In this document: positions 16,557-24,433 of the stretch, in pieces
Numbering within the stretch: the first letter of the stretch is position 1
How the letters are laid out: each line of letters opens with the position of its first letter
Source of the DNA: Novosphingobium sp.
GTDB lineage: Bacteria; Pseudomonadota; Alphaproteobacteria; Sphingomonadales; Sphingomonadaceae
Assembly (NCBI RefSeq): GCF_019748365.1
Contig: NZ_JAIEPN010000188.1
Location: forward strand, 1-64,000
Reading direction: 5' to 3'
Length of the DNA: 64,000 nt
Position numbers and translations under genes: made by a program
The notes under the pieces: generated by a model
Databases searched by the model: none
Seen by the model: only the letters and a program-made list of their open reading frames with translations
What the model was told of the DNA's origin: nothing

Positions 16557-17678
16557 CTAAGGCTCGCCGCAGCGCTCGATATAGCGCCGGATATCGAGGC
16601 TGAGGTCCTCGATCGGTGCATAGTAGCCATGGGTGTGGACCCGCGCGGCGATGCCGGATTGCACGCGTTCGCACACCGCCCAGTCCTGCCGGTTGACGAG
16701 GTCCCAGAAATCGACCGCGTCCGACGGGTCGAACTCCGCCTTCGCGATCTCGTCCGGGTGGAACAGGAAGCGGCACTCGATCAGCGTGCGGTCGGCGGCG
16801 AGCGGCCACAGCACGAAAGCGGCGGCGTGCTCGCAGCTCACGCTGAACATCAGGTTGGGATAGATCAGCTCGCCCTTGTGGCGGACCTTTTCCTCGTCGG
16901 AAAGGCCGGGGAAGGGCGCCCGGTTGGTCGTGCCGGTCATCGTGTAGGTATACGCACCCTCGCGGTGCGGGATGCCCGCTTCCCAATCGAGGTCGATCCC
17001 GCCGCGCACCTTGAACGCGGGCACGATCGCGGTCAGCTCGGGGTGGACACCGGGGCAGTGATAGCACTCGTTGTAGTTCTCGAGGATCAGCTTCCAGTTC
17101 GCGTTGACTTCGTAGCGGATCGTCTGCGCGGTGCGCAGATCGGCGAGCGGATAGTTGGCGAGGCGGCGCGCCGGTTCGGCCAGCTCGGCGGCGAAATCGG
17201 GGGCAGTTTCGGGCGAGAGATTGAGGAAGACGAAGCCGCCCCAGGTCTCCACCGCCACGGGATGAAGGCTGAACGCGCTCTTGTCGAAGCCCGGCGCATC
17301 CTGAAGCTGGGGCGCCGCCAGCAGGCGGCCATCGAGCGCATAGGACCAGCCGTGATAGGGGCAGCGGATCATCGTCTTGCCGACAACGCCGGCATCGAGC
17401 GTCACGCCCCAGCGCGCGTCGCTTACCGCATCGCACATCCGCCCGCCGCGGTGGCGGCAGACGTTGTAGTGCGCATGGAGCGCGCCATCCTTGCCGCGCA
17501 CGACGATCACGCTTTCGCCCGCTACATCAAGCACCTGATGATCGCCGGGACCGGGCATGTCCTCTTCGCGGCCCGCGCAGAACCACTGGCGATGAAAGAT
17601 CGCGGCCTTGTCACGCGCGAAGGCTTCGGCGGTCAGGTAGGCGGTGCTTTCGAGCGACTGTTCCATTCCGCCGTTCAT
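16557..17678 (-). CDS. Rieske oxygenase, quaternary-amine type (GbcA/CntA/Stc2-like)
   Basis: The 373-residue oxygenase alpha subunit has the Rieske [2Fe-2S] ligands Cys74-x-His76 and Cys106-x2-His109 (CPYHGW). The mononuclear iron site lies in ENYNECYHCPGVHPEL, with His207 and His212. The residue that bridges Rieske and iron centres of adjacent subunits is Glu204 instead of the usual Asp. That substitution is known from carnitine monooxygenase CntA and its betaine-demethylating relatives. Substrate is probably a trimethyl- or dimethylammonium compound. It is divergent from the flavoprotein/permease/TetR genes and converges on the sigma54 regulator gene 12 bp away. No reductase gene is near. 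Confidence 0.88.
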   Translation of the reverse strand: MNGGMEQSLESTAYLTAEAFARDKAAIFHRQWFCAGREEDMPGPGDHQVLDVAGESVIVVRGKDGALHAHYNVCRHRGGRMCDAVSDARWGVTLDAGVVGKTMIRCPYHGWSYALDGRLLAAPQLQDAPGFDKSAFSLHPVAVETWGGFVFLNLSPETAPDFAAELAEPARRLANYPLADLRTAQTIRYEVNANWKLILENYNECYHCPGVHPELTAIVPAFKVRGGIDLDWEAGIPHREGAYTYTMTGTTNRAPFPGLSDEEKVRHKGELIYPNLMFSVSCEHAAAFVLWPLAADRTLIECRFLFHPDEIAKAEFDPSDAVDFWDLVNRQDWAVCERVQSGIAARVHTHGYYAPIEDLSLDIRRYIERCGEP

Positions 17679-17697
17679 GTGCGCGCTCCTTATTGGA

Positions 17698-17714
17698 CGC
17701 TTGCCTTATAAGCG
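17698..17714. promoter_or_regulatory. Inverted repeat in the divergent Rieske/flavoprotein promoter
   Basis: CGCTT-GCCTTAT-AAGCG is a 5-bp inverted repeat centred in the 88-bp gap between the two divergent starts (17678 and 17767). This is where an operator for the BetI-like TetR protein encoded at 20786 would be expected. The arms are short, so the assignment is tentative. Confidence 0.3.
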
Positions 17715-17766
17715 CCATTGCGGCACTCATCCAACCAGAAAGCAAGGGGGCACTGGCCGCGCGACC

Positions 17767-19380
17767 ATGGATGTGACGGGCAAGGTCTGGGATGCGATCG
17801 TCGTCGGCGCGGGGCACAATGGGCTGACCGCGGCGGCCTATCTTGCGAAGGCGGGCCGTTCGGTGCTGGTCCTGGAAGCCCGGCCGATCGTCGGCGGTGC
17901 CTGCGTGACCGAAGACGTCATCCCCGGCCACCGCGTCTCCTTCACATCCTACATCGCCTCGATGCTGATGCCGACGGTGATCCGCGACCTCGATCTTGGC
18001 CGCCACGGCCTGCGCATGGTCGCCTGCGATCCGATCCTGACGGTGCCGCTGGGAGATGGTGAGATCATCCGCTGGTGGGCAGACCCCGAGCGCACCGCAC
18101 AGGAAATCGCCCGCTTTTTCGCGCGCGATGCCGAGGCGTTTCTCGAAGTCGATCGCAAGCTGAAAGCGCTCGCCGCCTATCTCCAGCCTTTCTTCCTTGA
18201 ATCCCCGCCAGACCTTGCTGCGCGCGGGCTGGACCGGGTCAGGGAAGGGCTGCGGATGATCCGCCGCTTCCGCCGGATCAAAGGCACCGAGATCGGCGAG
18301 ATGGTGCAGTTCCTCACCGGCAGCCTCGGCGAGTTTCTCGACCGGCATTTCGAATCCGATGCTGCCAAGCGGATGATCCTGGCCAACAATGTCTACGGGA
18401 AACACGGCGGCCCCTATGAGCCGGGCTCGGCGGTCGGCCTGCTGTTCCACCTGCTCGCGGGCGGTGACAATGCGGTTCAGGGCTTTAACGGCCATGTCAT
18501 GGGCGGCATGGGCTCGGTCTCGGGCGCGATTGCCGCTGCCGCGCGCGGCTTCGGGGCGGTGATCGAGACGAGCGCGCCAGTGGGCAGCATCGACGTGTTC
18601 GGCGGGCGCGCGACCGGCGTTACGCTGCTCGACGGGCGGCAGGTACGCGGGAAGGTCGTGCTCTCCAACGCCGATCCCAAGCGCACCTTCCTCGGGCTGC
18701 TGGCCAAGACCGATCTGCCCGATGATTTCCGCCGCGATATCGCCGGGATCAAGATGGGCGGCCCGGCGGCCAAGCTCAATATCGCGCTTTCGGGCGAACC
18801 CACCGTGATCGGCCGCAAGCCGGATGCGAGCCCGCTCGAGCGCGCGCTGCTGACGATCGCGCCCACGCTCGAAGGCGCGCAGCGCTGCGCTGATACCGCG
18901 CGATTTGGCGATGTACCGGAAGAGCTGTGGATCGATTGCGTGATCCCCAGCCTTGTGGATGACAGCCTTTGCCCGCCGGGCCATCACATGCTGACCTGCT
19001 TCATCCAGTACGTGCCCTATAGATTGCGTGAAGGCACATGGGACGAGAAGCGCGAGGCATTGGCGGAAGCGATCATCGATCAGATCAGCCGCCATATGCC
19101 AAACCTGCGGGAGATGATCCTTGGACGGGTCATGCTCACCCCGCTCGATCTGGAGCGGATCTACGGCCTTACCGAAGGCAATATCTTCCACGGCGACCTG
19201 CATCCCGGCGCGCTGTTCTCGATGCGTCCGGTGCCGCGCTGGTCGCAGTATCGCACGCCGGTCGAGGGGCTCTATCTCTGCGGTGCCGGCGCGCATCCGG
19301 GGGGCGGGGTGACCGGCGCACCGGGGCATAATGCGGCTTGCCAAGTGCTGCGCGACACCAAACGGCAGGGCAAGCCCTGA
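17767..19380 (+). CDS. Phytoene-desaturase-like FAD oxidoreductase (PYROXD2-like)
   Basis: The 537-residue product has an N-terminal Rossmann motif VVGAGHNGLTAAAYLAKAGR followed by LEAR, the GGMGSVSGAIAAAA block and a C-terminal FAD-closing motif YLCGAGAHPGGGVTGAPGHN. This is the PYROXD2/CrtI-like amine oxidase group. No carotenoid genes are nearby; the partners are a Rieske oxygenase, an amino-acid-type permease and a BetI-like regulator. A role in oxidising an amine intermediate is therefore more likely than carotenoid desaturation. The start ATG 17767 gives the family N-terminus. Its stop overlaps the permease start by one base. Confidence 0.85.
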   Translation: MDVTGKVWDAIVVGAGHNGLTAAAYLAKAGRSVLVLEARPIVGGACVTEDVIPGHRVSFTSYIASMLMPTVIRDLDLGRHGLRMVACDPILTVPLGDGEIIRWWADPERTAQEIARFFARDAEAFLEVDRKLKALAAYLQPFFLESPPDLAARGLDRVREGLRMIRRFRRIKGTEIGEMVQFLTGSLGEFLDRHFESDAAKRMILANNVYGKHGGPYEPGSAVGLLFHLLAGGDNAVQGFNGHVMGGMGSVSGAIAAAARGFGAVIETSAPVGSIDVFGGRATGVTLLDGRQVRGKVVLSNADPKRTFLGLLAKTDLPDDFRRDIAGIKMGGPAAKLNIALSGEPTVIGRKPDASPLERALLTIAPTLEGAQRCADTARFGDVPEELWIDCVIPSLVDDSLCPPGHHMLTCFIQYVPYRLREGTWDEKREALAEAIIDQISRHMPNLREMILGRVMLTPLDLERIYGLTEGNIFHGDLHPGALFSMRPVPRWSQYRTPVEGLYLCGAGAHPGGGVTGAPGHNAACQVLRDTKRQGKP

Positions 19381-20783
19381 TGGCCGGCGGCGCGCCCCAT
19401 CCACCCAAGGTGATGGGCGTTGCCGATCTTGCGATGTTCTATGTCGTGACCGGGGTCAGCTTGCGCTGGATCGCGACGGCGGCGGCCTTCGGGCCCAGTT
19501 CGATCGTGATCTGGGTGGGCGCGCTCTTGTGCTTCTACCTGCCGTTCGTGCTCGCCATCGTCGAGCTTTCCTCGCGCTACCCGCAGGAGGGCGGGCTCTA
19601 TATCTGGACGCGCGAGGCCTTCGGGCCTTACGTCGGCTTCATGGCGGGGTGGAGCTACTTCACCTCGAACCTCCCCTATTTCCCCAGCGTGCTCTATTTC
19701 GATGCGGGCAATGCGCTCTACATCGGGGGGACGAGCTGGCTGCACCTGCGCAGCAATCCGGTGTTCTTCATGAGCTTTGCGCTCTGCGCGCTGGCTTTCA
19801 TCACCGCGATCAACATCTTCGGTCTGCGCTTCGGGCGCTGGCTGCACAATCTCGGTGCGGTCGGCATGTGGGGGCCGGCGCTGATCGTGATCGTGCTCGG
19901 CGTGACGGCGTGGTGGCAGTTCGGCTCGGCAACGGAGTTCACGCCCGCCTCGTTCGTGCCGGTGTTCGATATCCGGCACATGATCATGTGGGCCGCGATC
20001 GCCTTTGCGCTCTCGGGCGCGGAGACCGCCTCGTTCATGAGCGGCGAGATCAGGGACCCGCGCCGCACGATCCCGCGCGCGCTGCCGATTGCGGGCGCGG
20101 TGATCGTCTCGTGCTACATCATCGGCACGTTTGCGGTTCTGCTCGCGATGCCGTCGAGCGAGGTCAACACGCTGCAGGGCCTGATCCAGGCCGGCGCGGT
20201 TGCGGCCGAGAAAGTGGGGGCAGGGTGGATCGTGATCCCGCTCGCGCTCCTCATCACGCTCGGCAATCTCGGCGCGGCGAGCGGCTTTCTCTCCTGCGCC
20301 GCGCGCATTCCCTTTGCGGTGGGGATCGACCGGCTGTTGCCGCCGGTCTTTGCCAAAGTTCATCCCAAGTGGGGCACGCCCTATGTCGCGATCCTCGTGC
20401 AGGGCGGGCTGGGCGCGGTGCTCTGCATCCTTGGGCAGGCTGGAACGGGCGTGAAAGGCGCCTATGACGTGCTGGTGAGCATGGGTATCATCGCTGCCTT
20501 CCTGCCGTTCGCGCTGGTGTTCCTCGCCGTGATCCGCCTGCAGGGGCGGCCATCGGAGGTGGAACTTACCCGGCTGCCCGGAGGCCGCGTGACTTCGACC
20601 GTCTTCGCGTGCATAGGGCTTGCCACCACGCTGACGGCGCTTGTGCTGGCAGCCTTTCCGGCCACGGATGAACCGAACAAGCTCCTCGCAGTGATCAAGA
20701 TTCTTGGCCTTACCGCCGTGCTGCTGAGCAGCGGCACTCTGGTCTATTACCTCGGCCAGCGCTCGGCACGGCGCAGCGCCTGA
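19380..20783 (+). CDS. APC-superfamily amino acid/amine permease
   Basis: The 467-residue membrane protein has about 12 hydrophobic segments. The first half shows VVTGVSLRWIATAAAFGPSS, ELSSRYPQEGGLYIWTREAFG and FALSGAETASFMSGEIRDPRRTIPRAL, the standard amino acid-polyamine-organocation permease signatures. ATG 19380 overlaps the flavoprotein stop (TGATG). The operon context suggests uptake of the amine handled by the neighbouring Rieske and flavin enzymes. Confidence 0.92.
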   Translation: MAGGAPHPPKVMGVADLAMFYVVTGVSLRWIATAAAFGPSSIVIWVGALLCFYLPFVLAIVELSSRYPQEGGLYIWTREAFGPYVGFMAGWSYFTSNLPYFPSVLYFDAGNALYIGGTSWLHLRSNPVFFMSFALCALAFITAINIFGLRFGRWLHNLGAVGMWGPALIVIVLGVTAWWQFGSATEFTPASFVPVFDIRHMIMWAAIAFALSGAETASFMSGEIRDPRRTIPRALPIAGAVIVSCYIIGTFAVLLAMPSSEVNTLQGLIQAGAVAAEKVGAGWIVIPLALLITLGNLGAASGFLSCAARIPFAVGIDRLLPPVFAKVHPKWGTPYVAILVQGGLGAVLCILGQAGTGVKGAYDVLVSMGIIAAFLPFALVFLAVIRLQGRPSEVELTRLPGGRVTSTVFACIGLATTLTALVLAAFPATDEPNKLLAVIKILGLTAVLLSSGTLVYYLGQRSARRSA

Positions 20784-20785
20784 TC

Positions 20786-21412
20786 GTGGCGAGTCCAGCA
20801 CCCGAGCTGCCCGGCGCACCGCGCCGCCGCCGCGCGCCTCCGCTGGTGCGGCGCGCGGACCTCGTTGCGGCCACGCTGAGCTGCCTTGCCCGTCTTGGCG
20901 CCAAGGGTACCACGGGGCGCGAGATCTGCCGGCAGGCGGGGGTCAGCCACGGCCTCCTGCGGCACTACTTCCGCAATCCGGACAACCTCCTGCTCGAAAC
21001 TTACGAGCAGCTCTGCGAGGATATGCTCGCGCAGCTCGAAGCGGCGGCCTTGCCTTATGCGGACGACCCGCGCGAAGCGCTGCACCGTTATTTCGTCGCG
21101 GTCTTTTCGGACGATTGGGCCGGCCCGGACATCATCGGCGCGTGGATGGTGTTCTGGCAGCAGGCGCGCAGCCGCGCCGATTTCGCTGTGGTTTCGGATA
21201 GCTTCAACTTGCGCCAGCGGGCCCTGCTTGAGCGCCTTGTCGCAGTGCTTCCTGCCCGCGCTGATGCGCTCCCCATGGCCGACGCCATCGCGCTGCTTTC
21301 GGCGGTGCTCGACGGGCTCTGGATCGAATACTACCTTTCGGATGAGCGCACCCCGCGCGAGCGCTGCATCGCGCTGTGCGATGCCGCTGTGCGCCGCCTC
21401 TTTGGCGCCTGA
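20786..21412 (+). CDS. TetR-family regulator, BetI-like
   Basis: The 208-residue product has an N-terminal HTH (VAATLSCLARLGAKGTTGRE, then ICRQAGVSHGLLRHYFRNPD, LLLETYEQL) and a C-terminal effector domain with the pattern GAWMVFWQQARSRADFAVVSD and DGLWIEYYLSDE. This resembles BetI, the choline-responsive repressor of betaine synthesis genes. The start is GTG 20786, two bases after the permease stop. It is the last gene of the three-gene operon and probably controls it and the divergent Rieske gene. Confidence 0.85.
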   Translation: MASPAPELPGAPRRRRAPPLVRRADLVAATLSCLARLGAKGTTGREICRQAGVSHGLLRHYFRNPDNLLLETYEQLCEDMLAQLEAAALPYADDPREALHRYFVAVFSDDWAGPDIIGAWMVFWQQARSRADFAVVSDSFNLRQRALLERLVAVLPARADALPMADAIALLSAVLDGLWIEYYLSDERTPRERCIALCDAAVRRLFGA

Positions 21413-21418
21413 ACGGGA

Positions 21419-22420
21419 TCAGGGCAGCGCGGTGATCGTGCCCCCGGCCGCGCTGTAGTTCTTTTCGGCGATCGGATCTTCGACTTTGCCCGCAGGGAGC
21501 CGCACCAGCGACTGCGGCCCCGCAATTGTTACCCGCACGCGCGCGGCGACCAGGGGACCGGGGGCGGCCAGGCGCGGGAGGGCTGCACCGGAGACTATCG
21601 ACACACCGGTGCCGGGCGTCGAGGGATAGACCCGCCCCGTCCCGTCCGGCTCGACCGCGAGGGCGACGCCTTCATCGATGCCGAGTCCGAGCAGCGGCGG
21701 GGCATCGGCCGGGCGGCTCGCCTGCGCCTTGGCGAGGAAGGCGAACAAGCGCCCAAGCCGGTCGCGCTGGGTAAAGTGGCTATCGGTGATCACGCCCTTG
21801 AGCAGGTCCAGATGGAGAAATCCGGTCTCGATCGTGGTGCCCTTGCCGAAGGGATCGGCCAATGCCTTCACGCTTGTCAGGCTCTGGCCATCCATGGCGC
21901 CATAGAGATACTCGCCCAGGATCGCGAGACCGGCGCTGGTCCCCGCCAGTGGCTTGCCCGCCCGGACATGCGCGTCGAGCGCCTCGGCAATCGGCGTGCC
22001 GCGCCAGCGCCGCACGTAGCGCGCCTGATCACCGCCCGCGATGTAGATACCATCTGCCTTGCCCAGCGCTGCCAGCAGGTGCGGATCGCGGCTGGCGGAG
22101 CGGGCATGCGTGACGAACGTCTCGGCCGAGAGCACGCCGCCGATCTCGCGGTAGAACTCGGTGCCGGCCTCGCCGTGCTGCGAGGCGCGCAGGATCACGA
22201 TATGGCCATGCCCCGCCTTGGCGATGAACCAGCGCATCGCCTCGAGGGTGCGATCGCCCCCGCCGATCAGCAGCAGTCCGCCCGAAACCGGGGCAGGGGC
22301 GGGGCCTGCAGGATCACCCTCGAGATAGACGTCGAGCGCCCGCGCGGTCGCCGTGGGCGCCGCCAGCGCCGCCGCAAGCGCAATCAGCGCGGCCGAAACG
22401 GCTCTGGGGAATGGCGGCAA
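21419..22420 (-). CDS. Exported cyanophycinase-like peptidase (family S51)
   Basis: The 333-residue product begins with a signal peptide of about 28 residues (FPRAVSAALIALAAALAAPT then ATARA). The mature part has the S51 fold: LLIGGGDRTLEAM, VILRASQHGE, IYIAGGDQARYV and the nucleophile Ser in PLAGTSAGLAILGE, with ITDSHFTQRDRLGR downstream. Cyanophycinases cut the Arg-Asp polymer cyanophycin to dipeptides. The start is a TTG at 22420 with a full AAGGAG six bases upstream, better than any other candidate. It converges with the TetR gene (6 bp between stops). Confidence 0.85.
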   Translation of the reverse strand: MPPFPRAVSAALIALAAALAAPTATARALDVYLEGDPAGPAPAPVSGGLLLIGGGDRTLEAMRWFIAKAGHGHIVILRASQHGEAGTEFYREIGGVLSAETFVTHARSASRDPHLLAALGKADGIYIAGGDQARYVRRWRGTPIAEALDAHVRAGKPLAGTSAGLAILGEYLYGAMDGQSLTSVKALADPFGKGTTIETGFLHLDLLKGVITDSHFTQRDRLGRLFAFLAKAQASRPADAPPLLGLGIDEGVALAVEPDGTGRVYPSTPGTGVSIVSGAALPRLAAPGPLVAARVRVTIAGPQSLVRLPAGKVEDPIAEKNYSAAGGTITALP

Positions 22421-22494
22421 AGCGGGCTCCTTGCGAAACGGCACGTGCGCCTTCTGGCACAACCCTGCCTGCCTCGCAAAACGCCGGACCGCGC

Positions 22495-24246
22495 CTAGAG
22501 AATGAAATCCGCCGCGACGAGTGCCGGGCCGCCATCGATCCGGATCGCGAAATCGGCGGTGCCGTTGCCGTCGATATCGCCGCTGACAAGCCCGACCCCG
22601 TTTGTGATCGCATAGCGCAGCTGACCCGCGACCTTGGAGAAGGCCGCACTGCCGATCCACGTGAAGGCGTCGTTCACGGCGGCGGTCTGCTTGATCGCAT
22701 CGACGCCGGAAAGATCGATCCGGTCGTCATGTGCCCGGTTGAAGTCGACGATCACATCCGCGTTGGTCGCCGTGGCCCCCGAAAGTTCCTTGATCGAGGC
22801 GAAGCGGAACACATCGCCGCCTTCGCCGCCTGCCAGTATGTCGCGCCCGCCGCCGCCGATCAGGACGTCGGCCCCGCCGCCGCCGGAAAGCTGGTCCGCC
22901 CCGTTCCCGCCATCGATCACATTGGCGCCACCATCGCCAATGAGAATGTCTGCGCCGGTGCCGCCAATCAGGTTTTCGATACCCGTCAATGTATCGATTC
23001 CGGCACCGCCAGTGGCTTGCGCACCGGTGATCGCAAGACTCACGCGCACCGCCGCGCTGCCGGTGGCAAAGCTTGCCGTATCGCTTCCCGCGCCGCCATC
23101 GAGCGTGTCATTGCCCGCACCGCCGATGAGCACATCGTCGTTCTCGCCGCCGGACAGCGCGTCATTGCCCGCGCCGCCATCGATGAGGTCATTGCCAACG
23201 CGCCCCAGCAGCGTGTCGTTGCCGGCATTGCCGCGCAGCGTATCGCCCCCTGCGCCGCCGTCGAGCGTATTGTCGAGTTGGTTGCCCAGGAGCGTATCCC
23301 CGCCCGAGCCGCCCAGCGCGTTTTCGATGTTGCAGCGAAATGCGATGCCGATGTTATTGGTGAGCGTCACACCGTTGTAGGCGAGCGACGAATAGGCCCC
23401 CGGGTTCAGGTCGACCGTGCAGCCATTGCTGAACGCTGCGACACTGAACGTGTCCGTCCCGCCCGCATCCCAGATCGCCTCGAACGAGGGGGCAGCAGGG
23501 TTGAAAGCGTAAGTGTCATCCCCGGTGCGCGTCTTCATGTTGGCGCCGTAAAGCGCCTGGATCGCCTGAATGTCATAGACCATCGGCGTCTTGACGAGGA
23601 ATTCGGCCGTCCCCGTTGCGGGGTTGGTCCACCAGACCTTCTCGGGCGAGGTATAGGACATGATGGTATAGCGCTGGTTGTCGTATCCGGCCGGAATTTT
23701 CGGCGTTTCGAACGGATGCTTGAGGCCGAGGCTGTGGCCGATCTCGTGCAGCATCGCCATGTAGTTGTAGGTGCCCGGCGCGAAGGACTGGCCGATCATG
23801 GCCTTGTCGATCCAGATATCGCCATGGGCATTGCTGCGCCCGTCCGAAACGCCGAGCGAATAGCCCCAGTAGCCTGCCGAAACTGCCGAGGTTATGGCGA
23901 TGCGGATATCGCCCACTGTGCCGTCGGCGGTCTCGGCCACTTTCGTGAAGCTGATGTTGGCGATGTCCGCCCAGGCGTCGAATGCCCTGGAGATCATCGC
24001 GGCCTGGCCACTGCTTACCGCCACCGTCACCGCCGCCGTGTTTTCGCCGCGGCCGTAAGGGCTGGTGAACTGGCTGGCGGCGCCGTCTGCCCAGGGGAAG
24101 CTGTAGCTGATCTGCGTGGTGCCGCCGGCGTCCTTGCTTGACCAGACCAGCCGGAACGCCGCTTGCGAGGGGAGAAGCGCGTTGATGAAGGCGTTGGTGC
24201 TGGCGCCGACGCGCCCGACAGAGGAAAGATCGCTGAAGCGGGGCAT
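22495..24246 (-). CDS. Serralysin-type zinc metalloprotease (M10) with RTX repeats
   Basis: The 583-residue product has the metzincin zinc site HEIGHSLGLKH (His167, His171, His177; catalytic Glu168) and a Met-turn TIMSYTS at Met197. It then has about ten glycine-rich nonapeptide repeats of the form GGxGxDxLx (roughly residues 313-390 and 418-470), which bind calcium. The C-terminal domain (FRFASIKELS..NADVIVDF to the end) carries the type I secretion signal of the M10 C-terminal family. There is no N-terminal signal peptide, as usual for type I substrates. The ABC exporter, membrane fusion protein and inhibitor genes are not in the window. Confidence 0.93.
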   Translation of the reverse strand: MPRFSDLSSVGRVGASTNAFINALLPSQAAFRLVWSSKDAGGTTQISYSFPWADGAASQFTSPYGRGENTAAVTVAVSSGQAAMISRAFDAWADIANISFTKVAETADGTVGDIRIAITSAVSAGYWGYSLGVSDGRSNAHGDIWIDKAMIGQSFAPGTYNYMAMLHEIGHSLGLKHPFETPKIPAGYDNQRYTIMSYTSPEKVWWTNPATGTAEFLVKTPMVYDIQAIQALYGANMKTRTGDDTYAFNPAAPSFEAIWDAGGTDTFSVAAFSNGCTVDLNPGAYSSLAYNGVTLTNNIGIAFRCNIENALGGSGGDTLLGNQLDNTLDGGAGGDTLRGNAGNDTLLGRVGNDLIDGGAGNDALSGGENDDVLIGGAGNDTLDGGAGSDTASFATGSAAVRVSLAITGAQATGGAGIDTLTGIENLIGGTGADILIGDGGANVIDGGNGADQLSGGGGADVLIGGGGRDILAGGEGGDVFRFASIKELSGATATNADVIVDFNRAHDDRIDLSGVDAIKQTAAVNDAFTWIGSAAFSKVAGQLRYAITNGVGLVSGDIDGNGTADFAIRIDGGPALVAADFIL

Positions 24247-24433
24247 GGTTGGGGCTCGCGCTGGAAAGGGTTTCCAGCGCAGTCATGTCAGCACTTGCTG
24301 AAGTCCCGTATAAGCGCCCTGCGCGGGCTTTTCCGTAACGGGAATCCTCGCTTTTGCCACGTTGGCCGCGCCCAAATCGCGGCTCAGTGCAGAACTGCGC
24401 GCCGCGCGATGGTTAAGCGCCTTGCACGTGAGT

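Noticed and set aside
22840..23310. Tandem DNA repeats resembling an array
   Set aside because: They encode calcium-binding nonapeptides of the RTX protease; unit length and spacing do not fit CRISPR.
22411..24141. Plus-strand frame of 576 codons
   Set aside because: It is antisense to the serralysin gene; its Ala/Pro-rich repeats mirror the RTX repeats on the other strand.
24316..24334. GCCC-TGCGC-GGGC hairpin followed by TTTT, read as a terminator
   Set aside because: The T-run is on the plus strand while both flanking genes are on the minus strand, and the stem is only 4 bp.
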